From Helichrysum umbraculigerum (lineage: Eukaryota > Streptophyta > Magnoliopsida > Asterales > Asteraceae), in NCBI GenBank assembly GCA_949592205.1, contig CATIUR010000001.1, positions 2,928,001 through 2,992,000 of the forward strand: DNA of 64,000 nucleotides, given 5' to 3'. Below are positions 10,455-21,397 of this stretch, in pieces. The notes beneath the pieces were generated by a model. It saw only the letters and a list, made by a program, of their open reading frames with translations, searched no databases and was not told the origin of the DNA. The position numbers were made by a program, and so were the translations under genes. The first letter of the stretch is position 1; every line of letters starts with the position of its first letter.

Positions 10455-10718
10455 GCGACGTTAGCTGTGACGTCGCTAAATTCTGCGACGTTACTAGCGA
10501 CGTTAATTGCGACGTTGTGTGCGACGTCTCACTTTTGATCTTAATTGGTCACTGCGACCTTAGCCGCGACGTCAGGTGCGACGTCGCTTGATTTTGCGAC
10601 ATCACCTGCGACGTCGCTTGCGACGTTATTGATTTTGACCTTAAGTGGTTATTGCGACGTAGGCTGCGACGTCGCTAGCCTCTGCGACGTTGGATTGAGA
10701 CGTTATACACTACGTCGC
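10455..10718 (+). repeat. GCGACGT array in B leader
   Basis: At least twelve copies of GCGACGT or its reverse complement ACGTCGC are spread irregularly through this part of the untranslated leader. The same word forms the two inverted pairs in the LTR. Each copy contains the ACGT core recognised by plant bZIP factors (general knowledge). The remaining leader, to 11055, is T-rich and without a gene. Confidence 0.85.
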
Positions 10719-11055
10719 ATTTTCGATTCTTAATTGAGTCATCGGACTTCTAATTTTTTCTGCCACATTACCCTCGCTCGGCGGGAAACTCCAAAAATTT
10801 TTTGCGTTTTCAAATTTTTTCTATAGGCTTAAAAGTGTTCAATTTTAGCCTGGAAAAAATTTCATTTTACCCGGCCAGTTTTTGACGTTTTCGGACGAAA
10901 TTTTGGCGGGAAAAACGCGAAAAATTTTGTAATTTCAAATTTTGTTTTTAGGCTTAGAATAGCTTCATTTTAGTGTCGGAAAAGTTTCGCTGTACTCGGA
11001 TTTTTTTTTATTTTTTTTTAATTTTCAAATCCGATTTTGGAGGGAAAATTCGTAA

Positions 11056-13377
11056 ATGGCTTTTGGTAACAAAGTGCCTCCTTCTACATCTTTGTTTTAT
11101 AGTGATTTTGCGAGTTGGAAGATTAAATTATGCAATTTCATTGAATACAAAGATCCAAATCTGTGGAATTGGTTTAACACCATTGATCGATATGAGCAAC
11201 CAAGACTCGATGGGGTGCTTAAGTCAAGAGCACAAATGTCAGTCAAGGAACGAGCAGAGTTTGATAAAGACAATAGAGTGTATGAGATGATTACCAAGTG
11301 CTTGCCAGAAGTTGTGATTAATAAATTTAAAGATCAAGCAACTTCTATAGGATTATGGGATGCTCTTATAGCGGCTTACGATCAAAAGGAAAAGAAGTCA
11401 GAGGATAATATTCAAATTCCTAGTCTAAATGATACTTCCAGATCTACTTCCAACTCAGCATCATCTACTTCTACTAGCACTTCATATGCTTCCTATACTT
11501 CTCATACAGATCATACAGCTCCTTCAAAGGCTACTGAGGACCATGCTAAAATCTTTGCAGCTTTCCTCAACTCTTATGAGACTTTCCTTTCAAAGAAGGC
11601 TAGTACTCTACAGCTTACTGAGGAAGACTTTGAACAGATCGATTCTGATGATCTCGAGCAAATGGACATCAAATGGAGCATGGCCATGATAACCCAAAGG
11701 ACAAAGAAATTTCTTCAGAGAACGGGCAAAAAGGACCTGGATGACGATGGTGATACAGGTCTTTGGTTTTAATAAAAGCAAAGTGAAATGCAAGAGCTGT
11801 CAGATTCATGGGCACTTTGCTAAGGAGTGTGAGAAAGAAAAATATCCCTCGTCTGGATTTACTACACCTTCAGCTCCCAAGACTCCAGAGAATAAACCAA
11901 CATCACAGACGATGACAGTGTATTCTCAGGGAATGTTTGATTCAAGTGCGACTCAAGAAAAGGTTCAACACAATGCGCTTTTGGCAAAGATACATGAGGT
12001 AGAAACAAAATCTGAAGAACCTTTTACATGTATCTCCTGTATTAAATTGGAAGCTTCTTTAAAATGTTTTCAAATAGACTATGTAGACTTGAGAGAAAAG
12101 GTCGAGAAACTCACTGAGTCAAATAAGTTTCTAAAAGCTAATGAAATACTTTATGAAAAACAAGTTGAGGCTCATAAGTTTGACACTGAGAAATATAAAG
12201 CTAAAGTTTTCAGTCAACAAGATGCCATTAAGAGCTTTTAACAGAAATTGAGTTGTTAAATAAAGAACTTTCTGAGCTAAAGTCTGAGTCTGACTCTTTT
12301 AAAAAAGGAATCACAAGTTTCTCAAACTCTCATAAAATCTTCGATGAAATTGTTGACAAGCAGAGGACAAATACAAGTAGTAAGGCTGGAATAGGGTATA
12401 ACTCAGTTCCACCTCCTACTAATCACTATCCTCGGCCTGTTAAGGAAGGCACCGAAGAACTTGTGGCTGACTACTCATCATGGCCAGCTACAAAGTCTAA
12501 AGAAGCAACATCCAATCCCAAAAGGCAGGCAAAGGAGAAAACTAAACGGACAGAGTATCCCTTGCCTACTTTTGTTAAGTCTGATAGTACACCTCCAGTT
12601 AATGTAGAGGAGGGTGTTGAGATAGAGGATCTACCGGAAGAGGCTGAAATCAAAGTTGAAAAAGTTAATGTAAAGCCAGAAAATCATATACTTACCAATG
12701 AAACTGTAAAGGTTTCAAATACAAAGGGTAAAAACAAGGTTGAAAATGAATCCAAAAGGGTTCAACATCAAATGAAGGATTCAAATGTAAAATCTAAATG
12801 TGAACAACCTTCAACATCAACTTGTTCAACTTCTGAGGCTTCTACATCAACGTGTACACATAAGTGTTCACGTCCTGTAAATGCCTCCTCTTCTAAGCCT
12901 CCAACAGTTCATTCTCCACCTCAACCTTTTGTGGGTAATCATTGGAATAGGTCGTACATTGAACGACGTTCTTGTTTCCATTGTGGACAACAAGGACATA
13001 TAATTAGGGATTGTCGGTTATTATCCCTAGATAGGTTTGGTAGAGGGATGCCAAGAACTTCCTCCTTTAGGAATTCTTATTCAAAATCGTTTTCTAGGCG
13101 TGCTTCGTATTCGCCTATATCAAGATATGCATCCTCTTTTCCAATACCTATGGCAAGAGTAAACAAAGTTGTGCCTAGTAAACCTCAAGTTCAACAGCAC
13201 AACATTGTTGAAAACAACTCATCTGAACCTACAAAGGTTTGGAAACCCAAATCCACAAACAACACATCAATGAAATCCTCTGAGTTTTTAAAATATCATA
13301 AACTCATTGATGTGATGGTTATGGATGACCATGGACAACCCAAGTCTATCAAGGCTTGGGTGTCCCATAAGTACTAA
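11056..13377 (+). pseudogene. Copia gag of element B, frameshifted
   Basis: The gag is spread over three ORFs. The first (11056-11772, ATG at 11056, 238 codons) holds the N-terminal Copia gag region. The second (frame open to 12241) starts inside the first in another frame and carries a CX2CX4HX4C knuckle (CKSCQIHGHFAKEC) followed by a coiled-coil stretch. The third (12253-13377) continues with a lysine- and serine-rich linker and a second knuckle (CFHCGQQGHIIRDC). Two frameshifts, near 11745-11772 and 12240, would restore one reading frame of roughly 770 codons. No DSG protease motif or integrase follows, so the product would be a capsid/nucleocapsid only. The gag type resembles large SIRE-like Copia elements (inference). 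Confidence 0.85.
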
Positions 13378-14142
13378 CGTTTAATTGTTTGTGGTGGTGC
13401 AGTCAGGTTATTGAAAGCTAACATTTTTAGTGACTGCATGGATATGGATATTGTTGGAAGAATGCGATGATGATTTGTGATTAGATGAGTTTATTGAAGT
13501 TTCGAGGTGGTAAAAGCGTTAAAAGGATTTGATTTGACTTGATATGTGATTTTGAAACTTTTATTTTAAATTAAATTATTAATGCAACAGCCATTCTTTG
13601 TACTTTTTAGTATCAAAGAAATGCAATGTTGCAAAATTTATTCAATTAAAAAATACAAAAATATGTTTAATGTTTAAGGGGAGTATTTTTGGATTGGATA
13701 TAAGAATTTTCTGTTCAGGGGGAGTAATTCTGAATATTAAAAATTCTGATTATTTAATTCATAAATGTGAACAGCAAGATTCTTAAGTCTTGAAAAGACG
13801 ATGGGTTGTGTCTGTAAACAACTTGGGATATGATAGTACATCGGGTGACATGCATAAAAATGGAAATTTTAAGGTTTATGTTTGATGTGTCAGTAGGTTT
13901 ATCTGGTATATTTAACACATCTTTTATAAACATTAGCTTCATCATATGATGTATTGGTAGGCATGGTACACACCGGTTTGTGAGTGAGTAAGAAGTAATA
14001 TTAAAATTTGTCTATTACTTTGTGAAAAATGTTATATGATGTATGACATAAGTCTTAATTGATAAATGGAGGTACTGCCATACACTGTCATAATCATTAT
14101 GTAAATGCAAAATGGCATATAGTAATAATATGATTATTCGCC

Positions 14143-14195
14143 TAACTAATGGTGACTATTGTTGTACTCACGTACAGACCTGAATCCGTTAGTTA
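14143..14195 (+). other. Two-tier stem-loop, B copy 1
   Basis: The outer stem is TAACTAA (14143-14149) with TTAGTTA (14189-14195). The inner hairpin is TGTAC (14163-14167), loop TCAC, GTACA (14172-14176), followed at once by GACCTG. Confidence 0.75.
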
Positions 14196-14223
14196 TGCAA
14201 ATAGTCTCAAACTTGTTATGTTC

Positions 14224-14274
14224 ATACTAAGGGACCCTCTGTTGTACTAAGTACAGATCTGGGGCCACTAGTAT
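14224..14274 (+). other. Two-tier stem-loop, B copy 2
   Basis: The outer stem is ATACTA (14224-14229) with TAGTAT (14269-14274). The inner hairpin is TGTAC (14243-14247), loop TAA, GTACA (14251-14255), preceded by CTCTGT and followed by GATCTG. Confidence 0.72.
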
Positions 14275-14311
14275 CTTCATAATCAGTTTGATGTATGCCT
14301 AAATTTGAAGG

Positions 14312-14367
14312 GCAAGTGTATGTTACAAGAAAGCCGAGAAAACTTGGTCTTGTAATCTCTACCTTGC
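14312..14367 (+). other. Nested three-stem RNA structure in B
   Basis: Three stems are nested: GCAAG (14312-14316) with CTTGC (14363-14367), TTACAAGA (14323-14330) with TCTTGTAA (14348-14355), and CCGAG (14334-14338) with CTTGG (14343-14347, one G-U pair) around an AAAA loop. Confidence 0.65.
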
Positions 14368-15032
14368 GTAAATATGCAGTGTTTTGTGTTTTACTAAAGT
14401 TTATCAGTATATCATATAATAGGTTTCACAAAATTAATATTCATACTAACAATAATAGTTAGCTCATAAATACGGATGTAACATGTTTAGGTGGACAAAC
14501 AATACCGATGATCTTCTTGAACTAATTTTTATAAAAGGTGCTTTAAATATGTCAAGTAAATTTAAAGTGGACAAATATACTGATGATCGAAATAACACTT
14601 ACTATTCCCTAATAATTGCATGTTGGCCTGATATGATCCCTAAGCAGACTTAAAACAATCCTATCCCCAATGTTATTTTAATCTTTGTTCTTTACTTTTC
14701 ATTTATAAAGAAAAATACAAAAAGATTTTATTTCTATGTTATTTTCTTCAATATCACATATCTTGTTAAAGTCAAATATTGAAGATGCAAAGGATGTCAG
14801 CTATTCTCCAAAGTTTGTGAAGATAATTCTATCGGAGAATCTGCTGATGATTGAGAGATGGTCACAGAGTTTGAAGATCTTATTATATGATAAATTTGTG
14901 TCAGTCACATGAATTTGGACATCAAGATTTCTTAGAAGACCATGCTATCTCAAAGGGGGAGTTTCTGATTGTCAAAGACATGAAAGAGTTTGTTGATGAA
15001 GGCTAATTGAAGACTTATTTGACCAAGCTGCT

Positions 15033-15044
15033 GACAAGGGGGAG
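15033..15044 (+). promoter_or_regulatory. B polypurine tract
   Basis: The run GACAAGGGGGAG ends two bases before the 3' LTR. Confidence 0.85.
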
Positions 15045-15046
15045 TT

Positions 15047-15518
15047 TGTTGGTGCATTTTGTGTGTCAGTCAGTTGGTCAAACAATTGTAATTGTCAAAG
15101 TCAATTAGTCTACGTATGATGTGTTTAGTGTGTATATTCGAGTATGTAAACGAAATGTAATTATATAGAATATACATAGAATTGGGCTAGCGACGTTGGG
15201 TCAGACGTCGCAAGGGTCTGGGCCTGCGACGTTGGGCTTAACGTCGCAGGGTCCGATAGGTGTGATATAAATACGAGTGTTAGGTTTCATTTGAGGATTG
15301 ATCAAACCCTAGAGAGTGAGAGCCGTTTGTGGTGAGAGAGGCAGAGAAAAACGTTTTTGTGGTTTGGTGATTGTAAAGCTTTATACTCAATTGTTAATAT
15401 ATACAAAAGCTTATAGAAATCGTGTTTGATTCGTTTAACGTTTATTATTCAATTGTTTGGATTCCGCATTTGCAATTGATCATACGATCCGATCAGATCT
15501 ACGTGTACGGGACTATCA
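15047..15518 (+). repeat. B 3' LTR
   Basis: This 472-bp copy of the 5' LTR has about three substitutions. It is followed by the duplicated target ATGTG. Confidence 0.93.
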
Positions 15519-15523
15519 ATGTG

Positions 15524-15609
15524 TTGTGAATTCACTCTAAGTTAGTGAATTAGCCTAAAAATACGTGCAAAAAATGTTTACAATTATGTCGAAATTGCGG
15601 GGTGTCACA
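15524..15609 (-). mobile_element. K 3' LTR, proximal end
   Basis: Read on the minus strand, the LTR starts at 15609 with TGTGACACCCCGC and is interrupted after about 85 bases by B. The rest continues leftward from 9744. Confidence 0.8.
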
Positions 15610-15655
15610 TTCTCCCCCTGTTATAGAAATCTCGTCCCGAGATTTAAAAATCAAG
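15610..15655 (-). promoter_or_regulatory. K polypurine tract and pol end remnant
   Basis: On the minus strand CAGGGGGAGAA (15620-15610) directly precedes the LTR. Just before it lies a TCGGGACGAGATT run like the extreme 3' end of Gypsy pol genes. Confidence 0.8.
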
Positions 15656-15789
15656 TCGAAACGCCAGTTGCGCATGTTTTCCGAAAAGGTGTGTTGTCAA
15701 TAGTTGTAATAGTTTACGTGGCGCTCTAGGTTGCCATAAAGTTCTAGCAGTTCATGTATACTCGTCGTATAGTTTGATAAGTTGTGTGT

Positions 15790-17030
15790 TCGATAAGTGG
15801 TCAAAGTTTACCCAGTGTTAAGTTCGAATCGACATTCGAATAGTGTAACGTTAAAGCGAAATAATAGGTTGCTAAAACGTACCAATGTTTCCGTAGGGAT
15901 CCTCTGGTGCATCCCGTGCACGAATGACGTATGCGCGTCCGCGGCCGGGTTCATTGTTTGCGTTGCAGTTATTGTTGTTGTGATTGTTGTTGGCGTTGTT
16001 GAGCTGTGGGCACTGATTTCGGTAGTGTCCTGGTTCACCACACTCAAAACAGCCCATATTTTGTCGCCCGGTGTTTGTTTGAGCGGGTGGGTTGTTTCTA
16101 CATGTATTGGCTCGGTGTCCCCATTTGCTGCATTTGCCACAGATGGTGCATTCGCCCTCGTGATGCCTTTCACATTTGTTTCACTTGGGCCTCTTGCCAA
16201 GATATGGTTTTGGTTCTGTGGTGGTGATGGCGTAGGCTCTGGTGTTTCCCGAATTTCTATTTTGCTGACCCTGACGGTCATTGCTTTCACTGTTCCATTT
16301 CCGCTTATTGGTTCCAGAATCACCCGCATCAGTACGGTTGGGTTCACTTTTTCCTGAAGTAGCTTTCAAGGTTCCTATCAGGACCGCGTCCTCAGTCAAG
16401 CTTTGAGCCAGGTCCACTGCGCTCCTAAAAGTAGTCGGTTTGGAGGACATCACCATGCCTCTGTTTTGTGGGGCCAAACCCCTGTTGTAACGCTCAATGC
16501 GTTTGCTCTCTGGAGTTACCATATGGGGTACGAGACGTGCAAGTTCCTGGAACCTTGTTGTGTATCTGGTGATGTCAGCACCGATCATTAGGATGTTCCA
16601 TAGCTCTGTTTCAAGTTTCTGTTGCTCACTCTGAGAGCAAAACTCTTCCATCATCATCTGTTTCAAAGTCTCCCATGAGATGGAGTAAGCAGTTGTGCGT
16701 CCAAGAATTTAGATTTGAGCGTTCCACCATGTCAACGCTTTGTCGGCGAGAGTACACATGGCATACTTCACCATGTTGTCGGTTGCGTAGTCGCTGATGT
16801 CGAGGACTGATTCCATTTTCTCAATCCAGTGGACTAGGTCGATGGCCCCTTCAGTCCCGGTGAAGGGGTTGGGTTTGCAGGCGAGGAAGGTTTTGTATGA
16901 ACACCCTTATCGGGTATTTTCCGGGGTTTCACTGTTGACGGGTCTCCTAGAGTTCCATATGTGCAGACGGATCTCACGTGCAACTAATTCCCTGAAAAAC
17001 ATAGTAAAAGTCAACAACGAGGTTGAGTGA
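15790..17030 (-). pseudogene. Decayed Gypsy gag of element K
   Basis: This minus-strand gag is broken by stops and frameshifts. Translating the minus strand from about 17010 gives, in order, an N-terminal segment, a run around KPNPFTG and WIEKMES, a WW pair (near 16715), an open stretch of 161 codons (16666-16181), and a CX2CX4HX4C knuckle (CFECGEPGHYRNQC) about 16050-16010 in another frame. It then enters a degenerate protease start near 15880. After that the sequence passes to the LTR within 200 bp, so most of protease, RT and integrase has been deleted. K is therefore a gag-only remnant. The first part of gag recurs in opposite orientation at 30050-30102. Confidence 0.85.
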
Positions 17031-17149
17031 ATTCACAGGTTTTATGTTTGCGTATAAAGTTCGATCAACCAATATGTTTGTAACATTTTTCCATAACAGT
17101 TTAAGTAATGTTCGTCAAACGTAAAGTGTTGTTGGGATGTCGCTCAAAA

Positions 17150-17525
17150 GTACAGTTTTTAAAAGTTTGTCCAAGAAGTAGGACCTTGCAATGTTTGCCC
17201 AAAAAGTAGGGACTAAAACGTTTGTCCAAGAAGTAGGACCCATCAATAACTGCCCAAGAAGTAGGGACTTTCTATGTGCCCAAGTCGTAGGGACTTTTCA
17301 AGTTGTGTCCAAGAAGTAGGACTGTCATCCAAGACGTAGGACCCATTACTCAAGAAGTAGAGCCTTCACCCAAGACGTAGGATGGAACCTTGCCCAAGAA
17401 GTAGGGACTTTCTGTATGTGTTTGCCCAAGTCGTAGGAACTTTCTGTGTGTGTTTGCCCAAGTCGTAGGGACTTTCTGTGTGTGTTTGCCCAAGTCGTAG
17501 GGACTTTCTGTGTATGTTTATGAAA
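17150..17525 (-). repeat. K leader tandem repeats
   Basis: A 32-bp unit containing GCCCAAGTCGTAGGGACTTT is repeated three times plus variants at about 17390-17515. More degenerate units (GTCCAAGAAGTAGGAC) extend back to 17165. They lie in the untranslated leader of K. The rest of 17031-17661 has no gene. Confidence 0.85.
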
Positions 17526-17661
17526 ATGCTGTTTCATAAAAGACAGTTACGAAAATGTGTAGCTGGTCGATCTCCAGCGAGTTCCAATTTAGTTTTCGTA
17601 TGAAGTGTCATTTCATAAACAAAAGTTGTAACAGTTTGACCGCAGTCATAAACAGTTTATA

Positions 17662-18252
17662 TGTTGAGACATAGTTTGTGACAACAGATCTAGCTTGTAA
17701 TAGGACTGGTGTAATTATTATCTTGTTTGTGTATTGGTTTAGATTTGTAAATAAATGATATTAGTTTTGATATTAATATTCGTTAGATATATTAGTTTGT
17801 TAAAGTGTTAGACGAATATCGAATACGAACTAAAGTCATAGGCTTGGCGAGTCGAGAACTCAAGTCACAAGACTTGGTCTTGCAAGTTGAGAACTAAGCT
17901 CGTGATAGTGATAGCGAACTGAGCCGAGTCACTGGGCTGACTTGGGCTGCGAGTTGAACTGAACTCGCAGGCCCAGTTCGTGCGAGTCGACCGAGATATT
18001 TAAATGATTTTGTTTAGAAAATCGTTAACTTTTGCCATTCGATTTTTACCTTCTGCGATTTCAGTTTTACAGAGAAAAACCTAGCAATTAACAGCTAGGC
18101 TTTGATTATCTAAGATTAAAGCAAAGCATATTAGTTGATTATGGTATAAACGCGAACTTATTCGTTATAGTAATATATAACACGTATTGAGGGATTCCGC
18201 ACCTTAATACTACAGATAACGAAGTTATCGATCCAAGAACTAGGGACTTACA
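17662..18252 (+). repeat. C 5' LTR (Copia)
   Basis: The LTR ends GGGACTTACA at 18252, two bases before a primer site. The start at TGTTGAGACA (17662) is my best guess from the TG terminus and usual Copia size, because the flanking K sequence is also in the inverted arm and gives no second LTR to compare. It contains the inverted word GCGAGTT (17949-17955) and AACTCGC (17962-17968) within a longer 29-base palindrome, shortly before a weak TATA-like run (17996-18005). Confidence 0.65.
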
Positions 18253-18254
18253 TC

Positions 18255-18266
18255 TGGTATCAGAGC
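18255..18266 (+). promoter_or_regulatory. C primer binding site
   Basis: TGGTATCAGAGC follows the LTR end by two bases and is an initiator-Met-type primer site. A mirror copy lies at about 28740-28751 in the inverted arm. Confidence 0.85.
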
Positions 18267-18281
18267 TTTCGGGCTAAATAC

Positions 18282-18721
18282 GAGTAAGTTCGAGGTTATT
18301 CGGGTTAATATCGTGTGATTTAGGATTGTTTTGACGTGCATAAGTGTGTAAAAACAATCAAAATCATTCTATGGACGTTTTTGGGTTTGTTTACAGTCGA
18401 AATCTACTGATTTTAACGTGAAAATACCTAAAATTTTCGTTTTCGGGTTTTTCAGCCGTTTCACGAGTTGAGATTAGGGTTTCAGTGAAGTCTGCGAACT
18501 GAGTTGAACGTGCGAATCCAACTGAGTTTCACGAGTCGAAATTAGCTGCGAACCAAGATCTCTAACAAACTGAGATCACTTGCGAATCGACATCTTTCGC
18601 GATCCGAACTGAGATTGGCAAACTGAGATTAGCGAATCGAGCTGAGATTGCGAGTTGAATTGAGTTCCTGCGAATCGAGTTTTTCTGAATTCGCGAAGAC
18701 AGTTTGACTTTTGAATTTACG
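18282..18721 (+). other. C untranslated leader
   Basis: No gene is visible. From about 18480 the words GCGAACTGAG, GCGAATCGA and CGAGTCGAA recur, echoing the GCGAGTT word of the C LTR. Confidence 0.7.
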
Positions 18722-19263
18722 ATGTCTGATCTAAGTAGAATGATCGAGATGGAACACGAAGTTGGAAAATCTAATGTTCCACCTAAATTGTTGAAGATTG
18801 AAGACTACTATAACTGGAAGGATAGATTTGAATCTTACTGTAGATTTCAAGATCTGTCAATCTGGATGTGTATCAAAAATGGATACACGGCACCTACTCA
18901 AACGGTTAATAATGCAATTGTTACACTTGCTTATAACCGGATGAGTGATCAACAAAAGGAGGACTATAAGTTGGAGAATAAATCCCATTCTGCAATCAAG
19001 ATGAGTTTACATAAGGAGGTAAACCATCAACTCAAATCTTTTCAAACTGCTGGAACGCTCTGGGAAGCGCTCGAGAAAAGATGTGAAGGGGGTCCTCAAG
19101 TCAAGGCAAGCAAGAGAAATCTCCTTAAAAAGCAGTTTACTGTTATTAAAGCTTTGAAGGGAGAAGATCTTGATGCTTATATCACTAGATTCTACCACTT
19201 GTTGAGTGAGCTTGACAACCATGAGATTGTCACTACTGAGACAGAAAGAACCGACTTGAGGAC
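18722..19263 (+). pseudogene. Copia gag of element C, truncated
   Basis: The ORF starts at ATG 18722 (MSDLSRM) and shows a typical Copia gag: a YYNWKDRFESY segment near the start, a LWEALEKRC segment, and LDAYITRFYHLLSELD near the end. After about 180 codons it is cut by element D, whose target duplication AGGAC occupies 19259-19263. On the far side (28711-28724) only 14 bases of gag remain before the inverted arm begins, so the 3' part of gag and all of pol are gone. The knuckle is not present. Confidence 0.85.
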
Positions 19264-20788
19264 TGATGTGTGCTAAGTATAGGCAATTATAATCACAAGT
19301 TTAAATTAAGGAAATACTAAATAATACTATCACACAATTCAGGTAAGATTAACCTGTTCGTATAATATAGCTTTATAAGTAAGTCCAAGTTCGAACACAG
19401 GGAACGTGATTCTAATTTATAACTAATTATCTATTTACTCCTAATTACAACTATTTACAATTATTCACAAATAAAGGATCCAATGTACAATTAATATTAC
19501 AAGATAAGGGGGACGTTTTAGTTCCGAACGAACATATTTATAATTGATACAGATTCTAATAGATAAGTATAAGGTTCAACTTAAGAATACTCAATTGGAT
19601 AGAAGATTATAATTATTCAAACTATTATTTACTAAACTTATTATACTTACTTATGTCTATTTGCTTGTTGGCTATTATTATTGGTGAATTACTAATGTAG
19701 AAAATTACTTAAGCTTAAGCTAATCTTCATCATAGAAATACAATCATAAGGTTATGCAAAGTATTACTAATTAATAAGATCTATCAGCAGTTTATTAATA
19801 CAGTTTCATCGGTATGGCGTGAATCACAATATTACTTTATATTAATGAATTATATTCTTCGTCTATCGCATAAGGTTAAGATCAAGACATAAACACAATC
19901 ACTTAATTTATAAAAACTTAATATGGTCATCCTCGTTTAATATAAATCAGTTTAACTATGTCAAGAACAATCATTAATATATTACAATATAGACAATTCT
20001 TGTATAATAAACATTCAATAATATAGTTCCAACATAAACATAAATTCATATAATAAACTTAATAAACATTCATTCAAATAGTTATAACGAAAACCTAATT
20101 CACAATTAAATCAAATAAACAATATCCATAAATTAACTCAATAAGGTTATTAAAGTTTCAAGGATAAAGAAACCGAACCAATTGCCGAACCAGCTCTTCC
20201 TAAGGTTAAAAACCATCAAACCCTAGCTCCTTAGTTTCCAAATTCGCACCTTAAGTAGACCTTAAACCCTAATATTTGACTTTGTATTCTAAGAATCGTA
20301 TATGGTTAACCCTGAACTAGGCCTCTATTTATAGTTTTCAAAACCACCAGTCCAACCGCCGGTTGGATCAATTTGTGTCCTACTCCAACTCCGCGTCTGG
20401 AACCGCCTTTGATTTAAATATATTCAACCGCCAGTTAGGTTTCTCAACCGCCGGTTGAGCTTGATTTCCAGAATCTTCCAACTACGGGTTGGGCTTCAAT
20501 TTGGGCTTTCTTCTTTTCTTTTAAGGATTTTAATCTTCATTTTGGCCCAATTCTTCAATATTATCATTTTAGTCTTCAATTCTTTAAAGTTTAAGCTCCA
20601 ACTTCTTCAAGTACTTCATTTTCTTCAGTTTTGGATTCGTTCTCGTTCATTTTTCTTCAATCTTCAATTAAAATACATCTCTGCAAATATTAACAAAATA
20701 AGTATCTAAAATCATATAAATGCACTAAAATGTATATAAATATAGGGATAAAACAGTATAAAATATAGTATCTATTTGATGCTTATCA
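19264..20788 (-). repeat. D 3' LTR
   Basis: It is 1525 bp long, starting TGATAAGCATCAAATAG and ending CTTAGCACACATCA on the minus strand. It holds one perfect CCAACCGCCGGTTGG (20352-20366) and degenerate relatives to 20459, beside a TATA box (minus-strand CTATAAATAG, 20325-20334). Confidence 0.92.
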
Positions 20789-21162
20789 AATATCCCCACA
20801 CTTAAGTTCTGCTTGTCCTCAAGTAGAATACTGAATAAAATTTAAAATAAGCATCAAACTAATATTTAAAAATCAGAATACCAATACTAAAAACCTGTTT
20901 CATAAATTAAAAATTTAAACAATTTAATTAACATGGATAACTATAATGTATAATAAAAATTATTATTATTTATGTAATATATAGCTCATAAATGATTACT
21001 CATATATATGTCCACTTTAAACAATCTATATTCATATTTCTGAATATACTCCTATATTGTTAATATGAATATTACTTATGATTTCCATATATGATATACT
21101 TTTAAACTTAATCATGCAATTTACTTTTATATTCCAAATAAATATATGAAATCAATTTTTAA

Positions 21163-21222
21163 GAATCAAGACATTGGTGACAGGTCTGCATTTTCATGCA
21201 ACAGAGCGACATAACTTGATTC
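21163..21222 (-). other. Two-tier stem-loop, D copy 3
   Basis: The outer stem is GAATCAAG (21163-21170) with CTTGATTC (21215-21222). The inner stem is TGCAT/ATGCA (21187-21200), which on the minus strand has a GAAA loop, preceded by CTCTGT and followed by GACCTG. Confidence 0.8.
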
Positions 21223-21241
21223 AGGTAAAGCATTTTTATGT

Positions 21242-21301
21242 AAATCAAACCAGCGGTGACAGGTCTGTACAGCCGTACAACAAAGCGACATAGTTTGATT
21301 T
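21242..21301 (-). other. Two-tier stem-loop, D copy 2
   Basis: The outer stem is AAATCAAAC (21242-21250) with GTTTGATTT (21293-21301), 9 bp. The inner stem is TGTAC/GTACA (21266-21279), with loop GGCT on the minus strand, followed there by GACCTG. Confidence 0.8.
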
Positions 21302-21344
21302 TTTTTTCTGAAAGATTTTTCTTTCTTTTTGCTTTATTTAAGAA

Positions 21345-21397
21345 TACTAATTAGAGACCAGGTCTGTACTTTCGTACAACAGAGGAAACAATTAGTA
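21345..21397 (-). other. Two-tier stem-loop, D copy 1
   Basis: The outer stem is TACTAATT (21345-21352) with AATTAGTA (21390-21397), 8 bp. The inner stem is TGTAC/GTACA (21365-21378) with loop GAAA on the minus strand, followed by GACCTG. Confidence 0.8.

Larger units (their letters stand above)
13378..15046 (+). other. B 3' non-coding region with stem-loops
   Basis: No gene is visible in 1.67 kb. It holds repeated purine tracts of the form AGGGGAG or AGGGGGAG (near 13677, 13717, 14952 and 15036), two copies of the two-tier stem-loop shared with the Athila elements (14143-14195 and 14224-14274), and a nested three-stem structure at 14312-14367. Confidence 0.75.
9750..15518 (+). mobile_element. 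Element B: gag-only Copia retrotransposon
   Basis: This element is 5769 bp long, with 472-bp LTRs that differ at about three positions by eye, an initiator-Met primer site, a gag region in broken frames, a long non-coding 3' part and a purine tract. It is flanked by ATGTG (9745-9749 and 15519-15523). There is no protease, integrase or reverse transcriptase, so it must use enzymes from another element. It resembles LARD-type derivatives. It inserted into the LTR of Gypsy K. Confidence 0.92.
16938..18281 (+). repeat. Left arm of long inverted repeat
   Basis: The reverse complement of this 1344-bp stretch is found at 28725-30102 with high identity by eye. It contains, left to right, the K gag start, the K 5' leader and the C LTR with its primer site. 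The arms differ by one 32-bp repeat unit (three against four). Divergence is abrupt at both ends. Confidence 0.9.

Noticed and set aside
10307..10591. Open frame over the GCGACGT array (94 codons)
   Set aside because: It is a translation of the repeated word in the B leader, lies upstream of gag, and has no protein-like composition.
15797..16357. 186-codon plus-strand ORF
   Set aside because: It is the mirror of the minus-strand K gag and zinc-knuckle region, which has recognisable motifs.
20455..20709. ORFs in the D LTRs (also 28377-28631)
   Set aside because: They lie in LTR sequence, are low-complexity and hydrophobic, and run against the element's orientation.
21163..21397. Hammerhead or other self-cleaving ribozyme
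   Set aside because: The GAAA loop suggested it, but the hammerhead core strand CUGANGA is absent and the GAAA is an apical loop, not a core strand.
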